DNA of 7,672 nucleotides from a bacterium. Its GTDB lineage: Bacteria > Bacteroidota > Bacteroidia > B-17B0 > Aurantibacillaceae. The notes under the pieces were generated by a model. That model saw nothing but the letters and a program-made list of their open reading frames with translations. It made no database searches and was not told where the DNA came from. Positions within the stretch are counted from its first letter, which is position 1, and every line of letters starts with the position of its first letter. The translations under genes were made by a program, and so were the position numbers. The stretch spans positions 1 to 7,672 of the forward strand of contig DAHXOV010000353.1 of NCBI GenBank assembly GCA_027364695.1, in the 5' to 3' direction. Below, piece after piece: positions 1-7,415 of the stretch.

Positions 1-938
1 CAAACATGCACTGTAAGTTTTGTCTTTAATGATATTCTTTTATCCAAACCTCTCAGTAAAGAGCCTCCACCTGCCATATATATCCCTTTTTTGTAAATAT
101 CTGCAGCGAGTTCGGGCGGTGTCATCTCTAATGCCATCATAATCGCCTCTTCTATTTTTGAAATGGACTTTTCTAAACAATGTGCCATCTCAGTAAAACT
201 CACATACACTTCTTTAGGCAATCCACTCAAAGTATCCCTACCCGCAATTGGAAAATCGGGCGGAGGATTATCTAATTCAACAGTAGCAGCGCCTGCTTCT
301 ATTTTTAATTTCTCTGCCGACCGTTCGCCTATTTGTATATTATGCTGCCTCCTCATGAACTCTTCTATATCTGCATTGAATTCATCTCCTGCTATTCTGA
401 TTGATTTATCACACACAATCCCCCCTAATGAAATGACTGCAATCTCAGTAGTTCCACCTCCAATATCTATAATCATATTCCCCTCTGGGGCTTCCACATC
501 TATTCCCATCCCCAAAGCAGCCGCCATGGGTTCGTGTATCATATACACTTCTTTTGCTCCCGAATGCTCTGCACTATCTCGCACCGCTCTTTTTTCCACT
601 TCTGTAATACCTGATGGAATACAGATCATCATCTTCAAAGACGAAGCAAAAAAACCTTTGTTGATATTTATCATCTTCATCATCCCTTTTATCATCTCTT
701 CTGCTGCTTGAAAATCAGCAATCACACCATCTTTCAATGGGCGAATCGTTTCTATATGTTTATGTTCTTTACCATGCATCATCTGTGCCGTTTTCCCTAC
801 GGCAATTACTTTACTCGTTGTCTTATCAATAGCTACTATGCTCGGCTCGTCTATTACAATTTTATCATTGTGATAAATAATAGTATTGGCTGTCCCCAAA
901 TCAATAGATATTTCTTGATTTAAAAAATTCCTAAACAT
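1..938 (-). CDS. mreB: Rod shape-determining protein MreB, 3' end cut by window edge
   Basis: MreB is the bacterial actin homologue. It binds ATP, polymerises under the inner membrane and positions the elongation machinery for peptidoglycan synthesis. The minus strand from the ATG at 938-936 is open to the left edge (312 codons), so it lacks a stop and roughly the last 30 residues of a ~340-residue family. Actin-fold motifs appear in order: phosphate-1 IDLGTANT (12-19), RPLKDGVIADF (66-76), the HEPMAAALG helix with the catalytic-type Glu136, phosphate-2 DIGGGTTE (158-165), GERSAEKLK (204-212), PPELA (274-278), and adenosine-binding MAGGGSLLRGL (288-298). The start agrees with the family N-terminus, which begins only a few residues before the ISIDLGTANT strand. 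A TAnnTTTG promoter element lies 17 nt upstream and there is no Shine-Dalgarno. In this phylum mreC usually follows, but that would be outside the window. Identity is essentially certain from the motifs. Confidence 0.97.
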   Translation of the reverse strand, partial: MFRNFLNQEISIDLGTANTIIYHNDKIVIDEPSIVAIDKTTSKVIAVGKTAQMMHGKEHKHIETIRPLKDGVIADFQAAEEMIKGMMKMININKGFFASSLKMMICIPSGITEVEKRAVRDSAEHSGAKEVYMIHEPMAAALGMGIDVEAPEGNMIIDIGGGTTEIAVISLGGIVCDKSIRIAGDEFNADIEEFMRRQHNIQIGERSAEKLKIEAGAATVELDNPPPDFPIAGRDTLSGLPKEVYVSFTEMAHCLEKSISKIEEAIMMALEMTPPELAADIYKKGIYMAGGGSLLRGLDKRISLKTKLTVHV

Positions 939-955
939 TCACTTTTAATTTTGGA

Positions 956-963
956 CAAAGTTA
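956..963 (-). promoter_or_regulatory. Bacteroidota-type -7 promoter element for mreB
   Basis: On the minus strand this reads TAACTTTG, an exact match to the Bacteroidota -7 consensus TAnnTTTG. It ends 17 nt before the mreB ATG, implying a leader of about 10 nt. I could not find a TTG (-33) element at the usual 17-23 bp spacing, so the call rests on the -7 box and its position. Confidence 0.5.
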
Positions 964-1115
964 AGCACAAAATAAACCGCTATGACTTAAAAAACATAAA
1001 AATTATGCACATTTATCTGTTAGTTATAGCACAGTGTTACCGCACCAAAATTTCAGGGAAAAACATATTAAAGTATTTTTTTTGTGTATATTTACATTGG
1101 AGTGTATCTGCTCAT

Positions 1116-1150
1116 TTTGAATCAGGGTGCTACGAAAATAATTACTTTTG
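1116..1150 (+). promoter_or_regulatory. Bacteroidota-type promoter for hutU (and probably nhaA)
   Basis: TACTTTTG at 1143-1150 matches the -7 consensus TAnnTTTG exactly, and TTTG at 1116-1119 fits the -33 element. The gap is 23 bp, at the long end of the accepted 17-23 bp. The -7 box ends 17 nt before the hutU ATG, so the leader would be very short, about 10 nt, without a Shine-Dalgarno. No regulator binding site is evident. Confidence 0.6.
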
Positions 1151-1167
1151 CACAAAAATAGAATGAT

Positions 1168-3198
1168 ATGTCAGGTATGAATGTTTCAAAGAGGATAAGT
1201 AAAGATGAATCCCATAGTTTTATTTTGCAAGGAGTACCAGATGAACTACCTGAATATAAACCATTAGAAGCCTATGTCAATCATGCTCCAAAAAGAAAAT
1301 TGATACTCACAGATGAAGAAAAAATTTTGTCTGTTAAAAATGCGTTGAGATATTTTCCAAAGAAATTTCATCGTATTTTAGCTAAGGAGTTTTGGGAAGA
1401 GTTGCATACTTACGGAAGAATATACATGTATAGGTTCAGACCCAACTATAAAATATATGCGCGCCCCATTTATGAATATCCGCATCGTTCGTTACACGCA
1501 GCGGCTATTATGCACATGTTATCCAATAATTTAGATATAGTCGTAGCTCAACATCCAGATGAACTTATTACTTATGGAGGGAATGGGGCAGTATTTCAAA
1601 ACTGGGCACAATATCTATTAACAATGAAATACCTTGCAACAATGACAGATGAGCAGACCTTAGCCTTGTATAGTGGTCATCCTATGGGACTTTTTCCTTC
1701 ACATCCGGATGCTCCTCGTGTAATAATTACGAATGGAATAATGATACCTAATTATAGCCAACCAGAAGACTGGGAAAGATACAACGCACTGGGAGTAACG
1801 CAATATGGACAAATGACAGCAGGGTCTTTCATGTACATTGGTCCTCAGGGAATAGTGCACGGTACAACGATTACTGTAATGAATGCGACAAGAATCCAAT
1901 ATAGAAAAACACAAAGAAAACCAAGATTATTTGTTTCATCTGGATTGGGTGGTATGAGTGGGGCTCAGCCAAAAGCAGGAAAGATAGCAGGTCTTATTAG
2001 CATCGTAGCAGAAGTGAATGAAAAACCCCTGAAAATAAGGCATTCACAAGGATGGTTAGATGAGTATTATGATCATTTAGATATATTGATAAATAGAGTA
2101 AAAGAGTTGATGAGTACAGATCTTGCAATATCTATAGGATATCTGGGTAATGTAGTTGATTTGTGGGAGAGATTGGTGAAAGAAAATATCAGAGCAGATA
2201 TTGGTAGCGACCAAACATCTTTACACAACGCTTATGCAGGAGGTTATTACCCTGTAGGATATTCTTACGAAGAAGCCAACGAGATGATGATACACTCGCC
2301 TGACAAATTTAAACGGGCTATTCATGAATCATTGAAACGTCAGGTGAAAGCTATTAATGATCTGGTTGAAAAAGGAATGTATTTCTTTGATTACGGTAAT
2401 GCGTTTTTATTGGAGGCATCTAGAGTGGGCGCAGATGTTTTATTACCAAATGGTACATTTAAATATAAAAGTTATGTTCAAGATATTTTAGGTCCTATGT
2501 GTTTTGATTATGGATTTGGTCCGTATAGATGGGTATGTACATCAGGCTTGGCAGAAGATTTGAAAATAACAGATGAACTGGCATTAGAAGTAATGGAAGA
2601 AATGTATGCACAGGCTCCTGATGAAATAAAGCAACAATTGATGGACAACATTGTTTGGATACGAGATGCAATGAAAAATAATTTGGTAGTGGGTTCACAG
2701 GCACGTATTTTATATGCCAATGCAGAGGGCAGAATAAAAACAGCACTTAAAATCAATGAAGCCATCAAAAAGGGATATATTAAAGGACCTGTAGTGCTCG
2801 GAAGAGACCATCATGATGTAAGTGGTACAGATAGTCCATATAGAGAAACTTCTAATATCTATGATGGTTCTCAATTTACCGCAGACATGGCTGTCCATAC
2901 ATTTGTGGGCAATGCAGTAAGAGGGGCTACGTGGGTGAGTTTACATAATGGTGGTGGAGTGGGGTGGGGTGAAGTAATCAATGGTGGATTTGGATTGGTA
3001 TTAGATGGTACCGACAAAGCAAAGCAAAAAACTCAACAGATGTTATTTTGGGATGTCAATAATGGGATTGCACGGCGAGCATGGGCAAGGAATAAGGAAG
3101 CATTGTGGGCTATTCAAAAAGAAATAGAAAGAAACAGTCATTTGAATATTACTATTCCTAATATAGTAGATGATGATATAATCAAGGAATTGAGTTAA
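1168..3198 (+). CDS. hutU: Urocanate hydratase (urocanase), long form
   Basis: This cytoplasmic enzyme hydrates urocanate to 4-imidazolone-5-propanoate, the second step of histidine breakdown, using tightly bound NAD+ as an electrophile. The 676-residue protein is complete and belongs to the long, animal-like class; classical bacterial enzymes have about 555 residues. Visible motifs are YGGNGAVFQNW (136-146), QMTAGSFMYIGPQGIVHGT (215-233), the glycine-rich NAD-site loop SSGLGGMSGAQPKAG (257-271), GSDQTSLHNAYAGGYYPV (346-363), FDYGNAFLLEASRVGADV (407-424), FGPYRWVCTSG (450-460), GRDHHDVSGTDSPYRETSN (545-563) and the highly conserved ATWVSLHNGGGVGWGEVING (587-606). The start at 1168 lies 17 nt after a promoter -7 box; Met4 (ATG at 1177) is a possible alternative start. 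It ends with TAA. No hutH, hutI or hutG/ftcD lies beside it; nhaA follows after 19 bp. Family assignment is firm; substrate identity follows from the family. Confidence 0.96.
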   Translation: MSGMNVSKRISKDESHSFILQGVPDELPEYKPLEAYVNHAPKRKLILTDEEKILSVKNALRYFPKKFHRILAKEFWEELHTYGRIYMYRFRPNYKIYARPIYEYPHRSLHAAAIMHMLSNNLDIVVAQHPDELITYGGNGAVFQNWAQYLLTMKYLATMTDEQTLALYSGHPMGLFPSHPDAPRVIITNGIMIPNYSQPEDWERYNALGVTQYGQMTAGSFMYIGPQGIVHGTTITVMNATRIQYRKTQRKPRLFVSSGLGGMSGAQPKAGKIAGLISIVAEVNEKPLKIRHSQGWLDEYYDHLDILINRVKELMSTDLAISIGYLGNVVDLWERLVKENIRADIGSDQTSLHNAYAGGYYPVGYSYEEANEMMIHSPDKFKRAIHESLKRQVKAINDLVEKGMYFFDYGNAFLLEASRVGADVLLPNGTFKYKSYVQDILGPMCFDYGFGPYRWVCTSGLAEDLKITDELALEVMEEMYAQAPDEIKQQLMDNIVWIRDAMKNNLVVGSQARILYANAEGRIKTALKINEAIKKGYIKGPVVLGRDHHDVSGTDSPYRETSNIYDGSQFTADMAVHTFVGNAVRGATWVSLHNGGGVGWGEVINGGFGLVLDGTDKAKQKTQQMLFWDVNNGIARRAWARNKEALWAIQKEIERNSHLNITIPNIVDDDIIKELS

Positions 3199-3217
3199 TT
3201 TTTTAAGACACTAAATA

Positions 3218-4378
3218 ATGAGAGATAAAATTACCGGTTTATTCATAGAATTTACAAGAAGTGAAAAAAATTCGGGAATTATATTAATCATCTGTACTGT
3301 TTTTTCTTTGATAGTGGCAAATTTATCAGAAAGCTATATTCAATTTTGGCACCATGAATTAAGCTTCTCATTTTTGAATTTTAAAATAGCATATTCACTG
3401 GAACAGTGGATCAACGATGGATTAATGACAATATTTTTTTTATTGGTAGGCTTGGAAATAGAGAGAGAATTATACGAGGGCGAATTACATCCTATAAAAA
3501 ATGCTCTTGTGCCTATAGTTGCAGCGATTGGTGGTATGCTAATGCCAGCCTTAATTTATAGTTTATTTAACTATCATTCTACTACCATCAGAGGATTTGG
3601 CATACCAATGGCTACAGATATTGCATTTTCACTGGCAATAGTATCCTTGGTTTCAAATAAAATACCAAATAGTTTAAAAATTTTATTGACTGCATTGGCT
3701 ATTATTGATGATTTGGGCGCTGTGATTGTGATTGCTTTTTTTTATGGCAAAGAGATACATTGGGTATATTTAATTATTTCTCTTGGGATATATCTGATAT
3801 TACTCATAATGAATAGATTAAAAATACACCGACTCACACCTTATTTAATTTTAGGGATACCAATGTGGTATTTTATGATGAAATCAGGCATACATGCCAC
3901 TGTTTCTGGTGTTTTATTGGCATTTGCATTGCCCTTTAATTATAAAGGTGCAGATAACCCATCTATAAGATTACAACATATTTTACATCTGCCAGTTGGT
4001 TTCATTATTTTACCTTTATTTGTTTTAGCCAATACGGCTATACAAATAAGAACAGAATATGTGAATGGCTTACTAAATAGCCATGCATGGGGCATTGGTT
4101 TAGGTTTATGTTTGGGTAAGCCCTTAGGAATATTTTTAAGTATTTATATGGCTAGTAAAATGAAAATATTTCAACTTTCTAAAAATGTAAGTTGGTATAA
4201 AATCTGGGCATTAGGAATAGTGGCAGGTATTGGTTTTACGATGTCTATTTTTATTACACAATTGGCATTTGATAACGAGGTATTGGTACAATCGTCTAAA
4301 ATGGTGATATTATTGTCTGCGCTATTTTCGGGTATGGTGGGTTATCTGATGTTTTTGTTTAGTAAATCTAATAGATAA
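3218..4378 (+). CDS. nhaA: Na+/H+ antiporter NhaA
   Basis: NhaA is an inner-membrane secondary transporter that expels Na+ (or Li+) in exchange for about two protons and supports salt and alkaline-pH tolerance. At 386 residues the protein is full length (E. coli NhaA is 388) and strongly hydrophobic, with the expected dozen or so membrane spans. The functional residues are present: the ion-binding Asp pair in AIIDDLGAV (Asp164-Asp165, equivalent to E. coli 163/164), the unwound-helix motif with Asp134 in PMATDIAFSLA (130-140), Lys301 in GKPLGI (equivalent to Lys300), the pH-response region GLEIEREL with Glu80 and Glu84 (equivalent to Glu78/Glu82), and His226 in IHATVSGVLLAF (225-236). It starts 19 nt after the hutU stop with no promoter box or Shine-Dalgarno in between, so it is probably read from the hutU promoter. 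Nothing looks broken. Confidence 0.97.
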   Translation: MRDKITGLFIEFTRSEKNSGIILIICTVFSLIVANLSESYIQFWHHELSFSFLNFKIAYSLEQWINDGLMTIFFLLVGLEIERELYEGELHPIKNALVPIVAAIGGMLMPALIYSLFNYHSTTIRGFGIPMATDIAFSLAIVSLVSNKIPNSLKILLTALAIIDDLGAVIVIAFFYGKEIHWVYLIISLGIYLILLIMNRLKIHRLTPYLILGIPMWYFMMKSGIHATVSGVLLAFALPFNYKGADNPSIRLQHILHLPVGFIILPLFVLANTAIQIRTEYVNGLLNSHAWGIGLGLCLGKPLGIFLSIYMASKMKIFQLSKNVSWYKIWALGIVAGIGFTMSIFITQLAFDNEVLVQSSKMVILLSALFSGMVGYLMFLFSKSNR

Positions 4379-4516
4379 GATAAAGAATAAAAATGTGTAA
4401 GTTGTTTCTTGTCAAATAATTTCATAGATAAAATTGATGTTTCAATAAAAAATATTTAGATTTTGCTTCGGATATTTTGATGTAAATTTGCAACATTAAC
4501 CCAAAAAATAAAACCT
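4379..4516 (+). promoter_or_regulatory. Intergenic region with promoter for the peroxiredoxin gene
   Basis: TAAATTTG at 4483-4490 matches the -7 consensus TAnnTTTG, with TTTG at 4462-4465 as the -33 element and a 17-bp gap, a good fit to the Bacteroidota promoter. The -7 box ends 26 nt before the ATG at 4517, and the leader is A-rich without a Shine-Dalgarno. The peroxiredoxin gene therefore probably has its own promoter. No convincing terminator follows nhaA; the only hairpin is a 5-bp AT stem at 4433-4446, too weak to call. I could not recognise an OxyR or PerR site. Confidence 0.6.
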
Positions 4517-5149
4517 ATGACAACTATTTTAGGAAAAAAATCTCCTTTATTCAAGGCGACAGCCGTTATTAATGGCAAAGACATTGTAAATAATTTTTCA
4601 TTAGAACAATACTTAGGTAAAAAGTATGTAGTATTCTTTTTTTATCCCAAGGACTTCACTTTTGTTTGTCCTACAGAATTATGGGCGTTTCAAGAGCAGC
4701 TGGAAGAATTTAGAAAAAGGGATTGTGAAGTAGTAGCATGCAGCACTGATACAGAGCAAAGCCATTGGGGATGGTTACAAATGGACAAAAAACAAGGCGG
4801 CATAAAAGGCATTACTTATCCAATTGTAGCAGATACCAATAAGATTATAGCTGCTAATTTTGGTTGCTTGAATGGAGATTATTACATTGATGAAAATGAT
4901 AATTTTGTTGCCACGTCTGAAATGATAGCCTATCGTGCTACTTATATTATTGACAAAAATGGAATAGTGAAGCATCTGTTAATTAATGATCTGCCTATAG
5001 GAAGAAATATTGATGAAACATTGAGAACACTTGAAGCTATACAGTTTGTAGAAGAACATGGAGAAGTTTGTCCTGCCAACTGGATAGATGGGAAAAAGGC
5101 AATGAAGCCCACTCATGAAGGCACAGCAGAATACCTTGCTACCGTTTGA
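4517..5149 (+). CDS. Typical 2-Cys peroxiredoxin (AhpC/Prx1 family)
   Basis: This cytoplasmic thiol peroxidase reduces H2O2, organic peroxides and probably peroxynitrite. The peroxidatic Cys51 is oxidised and then forms an inter-subunit disulfide with the resolving Cys185, which thioredoxin or AhpF-type reductants restore. The 210-residue protein is complete. The active-site motif PKDFTFVCPTEL (44-55) contains the PxxxTxxC signature with Thr48 and Cys51, Arg140 in AYRATYIID (138-146) is the conserved active-site arginine, and EVCPANW (183-189) holds the resolving cysteine. The GGLG element of easily over-oxidised eukaryotic enzymes appears only as GGIKGI (94-99), and the C-terminal Tyr-Phe motif is replaced by EYLATV. 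It has its own promoter and converges with carB. It could be labelled ahpC or a tsa-type peroxiredoxin; no ahpF is adjacent, so I leave the symbol blank. The start is supported by alignment of the N-terminal strand. Confidence 0.95.
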   Translation: MTTILGKKSPLFKATAVINGKDIVNNFSLEQYLGKKYVVFFFYPKDFTFVCPTELWAFQEQLEEFRKRDCEVVACSTDTEQSHWGWLQMDKKQGGIKGITYPIVADTNKIIAANFGCLNGDYYIDENDNFVATSEMIAYRATYIIDKNGIVKHLLINDLPIGRNIDETLRTLEAIQFVEEHGEVCPANWIDGKKAMKPTHEGTAEYLATV

Positions 5150-5194
5150 TTGAAATTTACTTGTTTTTATACGAATTACTTGATAAAATTCAAT
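5149..5194. terminator. Possible weak bidirectional terminator between converging genes
   Basis: ATTGAA at 5149-5154 can pair with TTCAAT at 5189-5194, extended by four more A-T pairs after one mismatch, around a 24-nt loop. It lies in the 55-bp gap where the peroxiredoxin gene and carB converge, the place where a shared terminator would be expected. The stem is almost all A-T and lacks a clear T-tract, so this is a tentative call from position and weak symmetry. Confidence 0.2.
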
Positions 5195-5204
5195 GAAATT
5201 TGTA

Positions 5205-7409
5205 TTATCTACTCAAATATAAATTTCTTTCTGAATAAATATTTTGAAAGTATTCATCATACAAATCATCAATAAAATAAATTGCTTCCCCCGTGCTCTT
5301 CATTTCAGGACCAAGTTCTTTTTGAACTTCAGGAAACTTTTCAAAACTAAACACAGGTATTTTTATAGCATATCCCTTCTTTTTAGGACTAAATTCAAAG
5401 TCCTTTAATTTATTTTTACCAAGCATAATTTTAGTGGCATAATTTATATATGGCTCTTGATATGCCTTGGCAATGAATGGGACCGTACGACTCGCTCTTG
5501 GATTGGCTTCTATCACATACACTTTATTGTCTTGAATGGCAAATTGTATGTTTATTAGACCCACTGTTTTAAGTTCTAAAGCTATGATTTTCGTATATTT
5601 TTCAATGGTTCTTATGACTTCTTCGCTTAAATCGAATGGTGGAAGTACTGCATAACTATCTCCACTATGAATACCTGCTGGCTCTATGTGTTCCATAATA
5701 CCAATGATTTGGATATTTTCTCCATCACAAATAGCATCAGCCTCTGCTTCTATTGCCCCTTCTAAAAAGTGATCCAAAAGTATTTTATTCCCTGGTATAT
5801 CCTGAAGCAATTTCACTATATGTTGTTCTAGTTCTTCGTCATTAATCACTATTTTCATACTTTGCCCACCTAATACATAACTTGGTCTTACTAATAATGG
5901 ATAAGCTAATTCTTTTGCAACCTTTAATGCCTGATCTGCATCTTCGGCTACACCAAATAGTGGATAAGGTATATTACAGTTTTTCAACAAGGTAGAAAAA
6001 CTTCCTCTGTCCTCTGCTATATCCAATGAATGAAATGGAGTTCCGAATATTTTTATGCCATATCTGTTTATTTTCTCTGATAGTTTTAATGCAGTTTGCC
6101 CCCCTAATTGTACTATTACTCCTTCAGGTTTTTCATGCTGAATAATGTCATAAATATACTCCCAAAAAACAGGTTCAAAGTACAACTTATCTGCCACGCT
6201 AAAGTCAGTTGAAACGGTTTCAGGATTACAATTGATCATTATGGCTTCGTATCCACATTCTTGTGCGGCCAATACACCATGCACACAGGCATAATCAAAC
6301 TCTATCCCTTGTCCAATCCTATTTGGACCACTGCCTAATATAATTACTTTCTTTTTATCAGATACCACACTTTCATTTTCTTCTTCAAAGGTAGAATAAT
6401 AATAAGGTGTCTTTGCTTCAAACTCTGCTGCACAGGTATCTACCAATTTAAATACCCTTCCAATCTTCATTTCTTGTCTCTTTTTATACACTTCACTTTC
6501 AAGACATCTCAAAAGATGCGCTATTTGCCTATCTGCATAGCCTTTTTGTTTGGCTTCATATAACAATTCTCTTGATATAGTTTCTAATGTATATTTTTGG
6601 ATTTCTTGCTCTAATGCTATCAATTCTTCTATTTGTCTTAAAAACCACTTATCTATGTGTGTCAATTTATGTATAGTATTGATAGAAATACCTAACTTCA
6701 TTGCATCGTATATCATGAATAATCTGCTCCAACCTGGCTTTTGCAATGCCTCTAATAATATCTTTTGGTCCGTCATTTCTCTTCCATCGGCACCTAGTCC
6801 ATTCCTCTTAATTTCTAAACTTTGTGCGGCTTTTTGCAATGCTTCCTGAAAACTTCTACCTATGCCCATTGCCTCTCCTACTGATTTCATCTGAAAACCT
6901 AATTCTCTGTTTGCTCCCTTGAATTTATCAAAATTCCATCTGGGTATTTTTACTATTACATAATCTAATGCTGGTTCAAAAAATGCAGAACTTGATTTTG
7001 TAATCTGATTTTGTATTTCATCTAAAGTATATCCTATTGCCAATTTTGTAGCAATCCTTGCAATGGGGTAACCTGTTGCCTTAGACGCTAATGCAGAAGA
7101 ACGAGACACTCTTGGATTGATTTCTACGGCTATTATTTCTTCTCTTTCATCAGGACTTACAGCGAATTGCACATTGCACCCACCTGAAAAATTACCAATA
7201 CTGCGCATCATTTTAATTGCCATATCTCTCATCTTTTGATATGTCCTGTCGCTCAAAGTCATAGCAGGGGCTACAGTTATACTGTCTCCTGTATGCACGC
7301 CCATAGGATCGAAATTTTCAATGGAACAAATAATGGCTACATTATCATTTTTATCTCTCAATAATTCCAATTCAAATTCTTTCCACCCTATCACTGCTTT
7401 ATCTATCAA
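5205..7409 (-). CDS. carB: Carbamoyl-phosphate synthase large subunit, portion after an in-frame stop
   Basis: CarB makes carbamoyl phosphate from bicarbonate, two ATP and ammonia channelled from the glutaminase CarA, feeding pyrimidine and arginine synthesis. Residue numbers count from the TTG at 7409. The rest of the first ATP-grasp domain carries GWKEFELE (9-16), GVHTGDS with His39, Gln81, and [18 protein letters not shown] (96-113). A helical oligomerisation domain follows (about 200-350, with [18 protein letters not shown] at 323-340). The second ATP-grasp domain has [16 protein letters not shown] (358-373), [10 protein letters not shown] (394-403), [22 protein letters not shown] (508-520), [11 protein letters not shown] (575-585) and [13 protein letters not shown] (633-645). 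The protein stops just after the EMKSTGEA region, so the ~135-residue MGS-like allosteric domain found in E. coli CarB is absent, as I recall for relatives in this phylum. The TTG is only the first possible start after the in-frame TAA at 7413-7415; the gene really continues upstream in the same frame. It is a pseudogene if the TAA is genuine. Confidence 0.95.
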   Translation of the reverse strand: MIDKAVIGWKEFELELLRDKNDNVAIICSIENFDPMGVHTGDSITVAPAMTLSDRTYQKMRDMAIKMMRSIGNFSGGCNVQFAVSPDEREEIIAVEINPRVSRSSALASKATGYPIARIATKLAIGYTLDEIQNQITKSSSAFFEPALDYVIVKIPRWNFDKFKGANRELGFQMKSVGEAMGIGRSFQEALQKAAQSLEIKRNGLGADGREMTDQKILLEALQKPGWSRLFMIYDAMKLGISINTIHKLTHIDKWFLRQIEELIALEQEIQKYTLETISRELLYEAKQKGYADRQIAHLLRCLESEVYKKRQEMKIGRVFKLVDTCAAEFEAKTPYYYSTFEEENESVVSDKKKVIILGSGPNRIGQGIEFDYACVHGVLAAQECGYEAIMINCNPETVSTDFSVADKLYFEPVFWEYIYDIIQHEKPEGVIVQLGGQTALKLSEKINRYGIKIFGTPFHSLDIAEDRGSFSTLLKNCNIPYPLFGVAEDADQALKVAKELAYPLLVRPSYVLGGQSMKIVINDEELEQHIVKLLQDIPGNKILLDHFLEGAIEAEADAICDGENIQIIGIMEHIEPAGIHSGDSYAVLPPFDLSEEVIRTIEKYTKIIALELKTVGLINIQFAIQDNKVYVIEANPRASRTVPFIAKAYQEPYINYATKIMLGKNKLKDFEFSPKKKGYAIKIPVFSFEKFPEVQKELGPEMKSTGEAIYFIDDLYDEYFQNIYSERNLYLSR

Positions 7410-7412
7410 TAC

Positions 7413-7415
7413 TTA
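7413..7415 (-). other. Premature in-frame TAA inside carB
   Basis: On the minus strand the frame reads SPIH, then TAA, then [12 protein letters not shown] with no change of frame. In E. coli CarB the matching stretch is SPTKELLIDESLIGWKE, with Glu at the stop position; animal homologues have Gln there. GAA or CAA to TAA is a single base change. The site lies just before the ATP-binding hinge of the first ATP-grasp domain, around residue 203 in E. coli numbering. TAA also ends hutU, nhaA and carB itself, so it acts as a normal stop in this genome. Confidence 0.9.

Larger units (their letters stand above)
939..1167. other. Divergent intergenic region between mreB and hutU
   Basis: This 229-bp AT-rich region separates two genes transcribed away from each other. 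It holds a -7 promoter element close to each gene. The roughly 180 bp between the two elements show no hairpin, tRNA, repeat or recognisable operator by eye. A rightward frame starting with TTG at 951 spans most of it, but it runs through both promoter boxes, has no family resemblance and is judged spurious. Confidence 0.7.

Noticed and set aside
163..711. Rightward open frame of 182 codons
   Set aside because: It lies antisense to mreB, whose frame carries every actin-fold motif. The rightward product is low-complexity (Ser/Ile/Pro-rich) with no recognisable family.
1043..1130. GCACC (1043-1047) and GGTGC (1126-1130) as an inverted repeat
   Set aside because: Five bases separated by 78 bp is expected by chance, and the match does not extend.
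951..1166. Rightward 71-codon frame in the mreB-hutU intergenic region
   Set aside because: It begins with TTG, has no upstream initiation signal, runs through both promoter boxes and resembles nothing I recognise.
4433..4446. Hairpin ATTGA-TGTT-TCAAT after nhaA as a terminator
   Set aside because: The stem is only five mostly A-T pairs, with no adequate T-tract on the transcribed strand.
6550..6849. Rightward 99-codon frame inside carB
   Set aside because: It is antisense to the conserved carB oligomerisation region and is a shadow of that coding frame.
7413..7415. Reassigned TAA or programmed readthrough
   Set aside because: TAA ends hutU, nhaA and carB in this window, so it is not generally reassigned. 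No recoding structure is visible and the following base G is not a favourable readthrough context.
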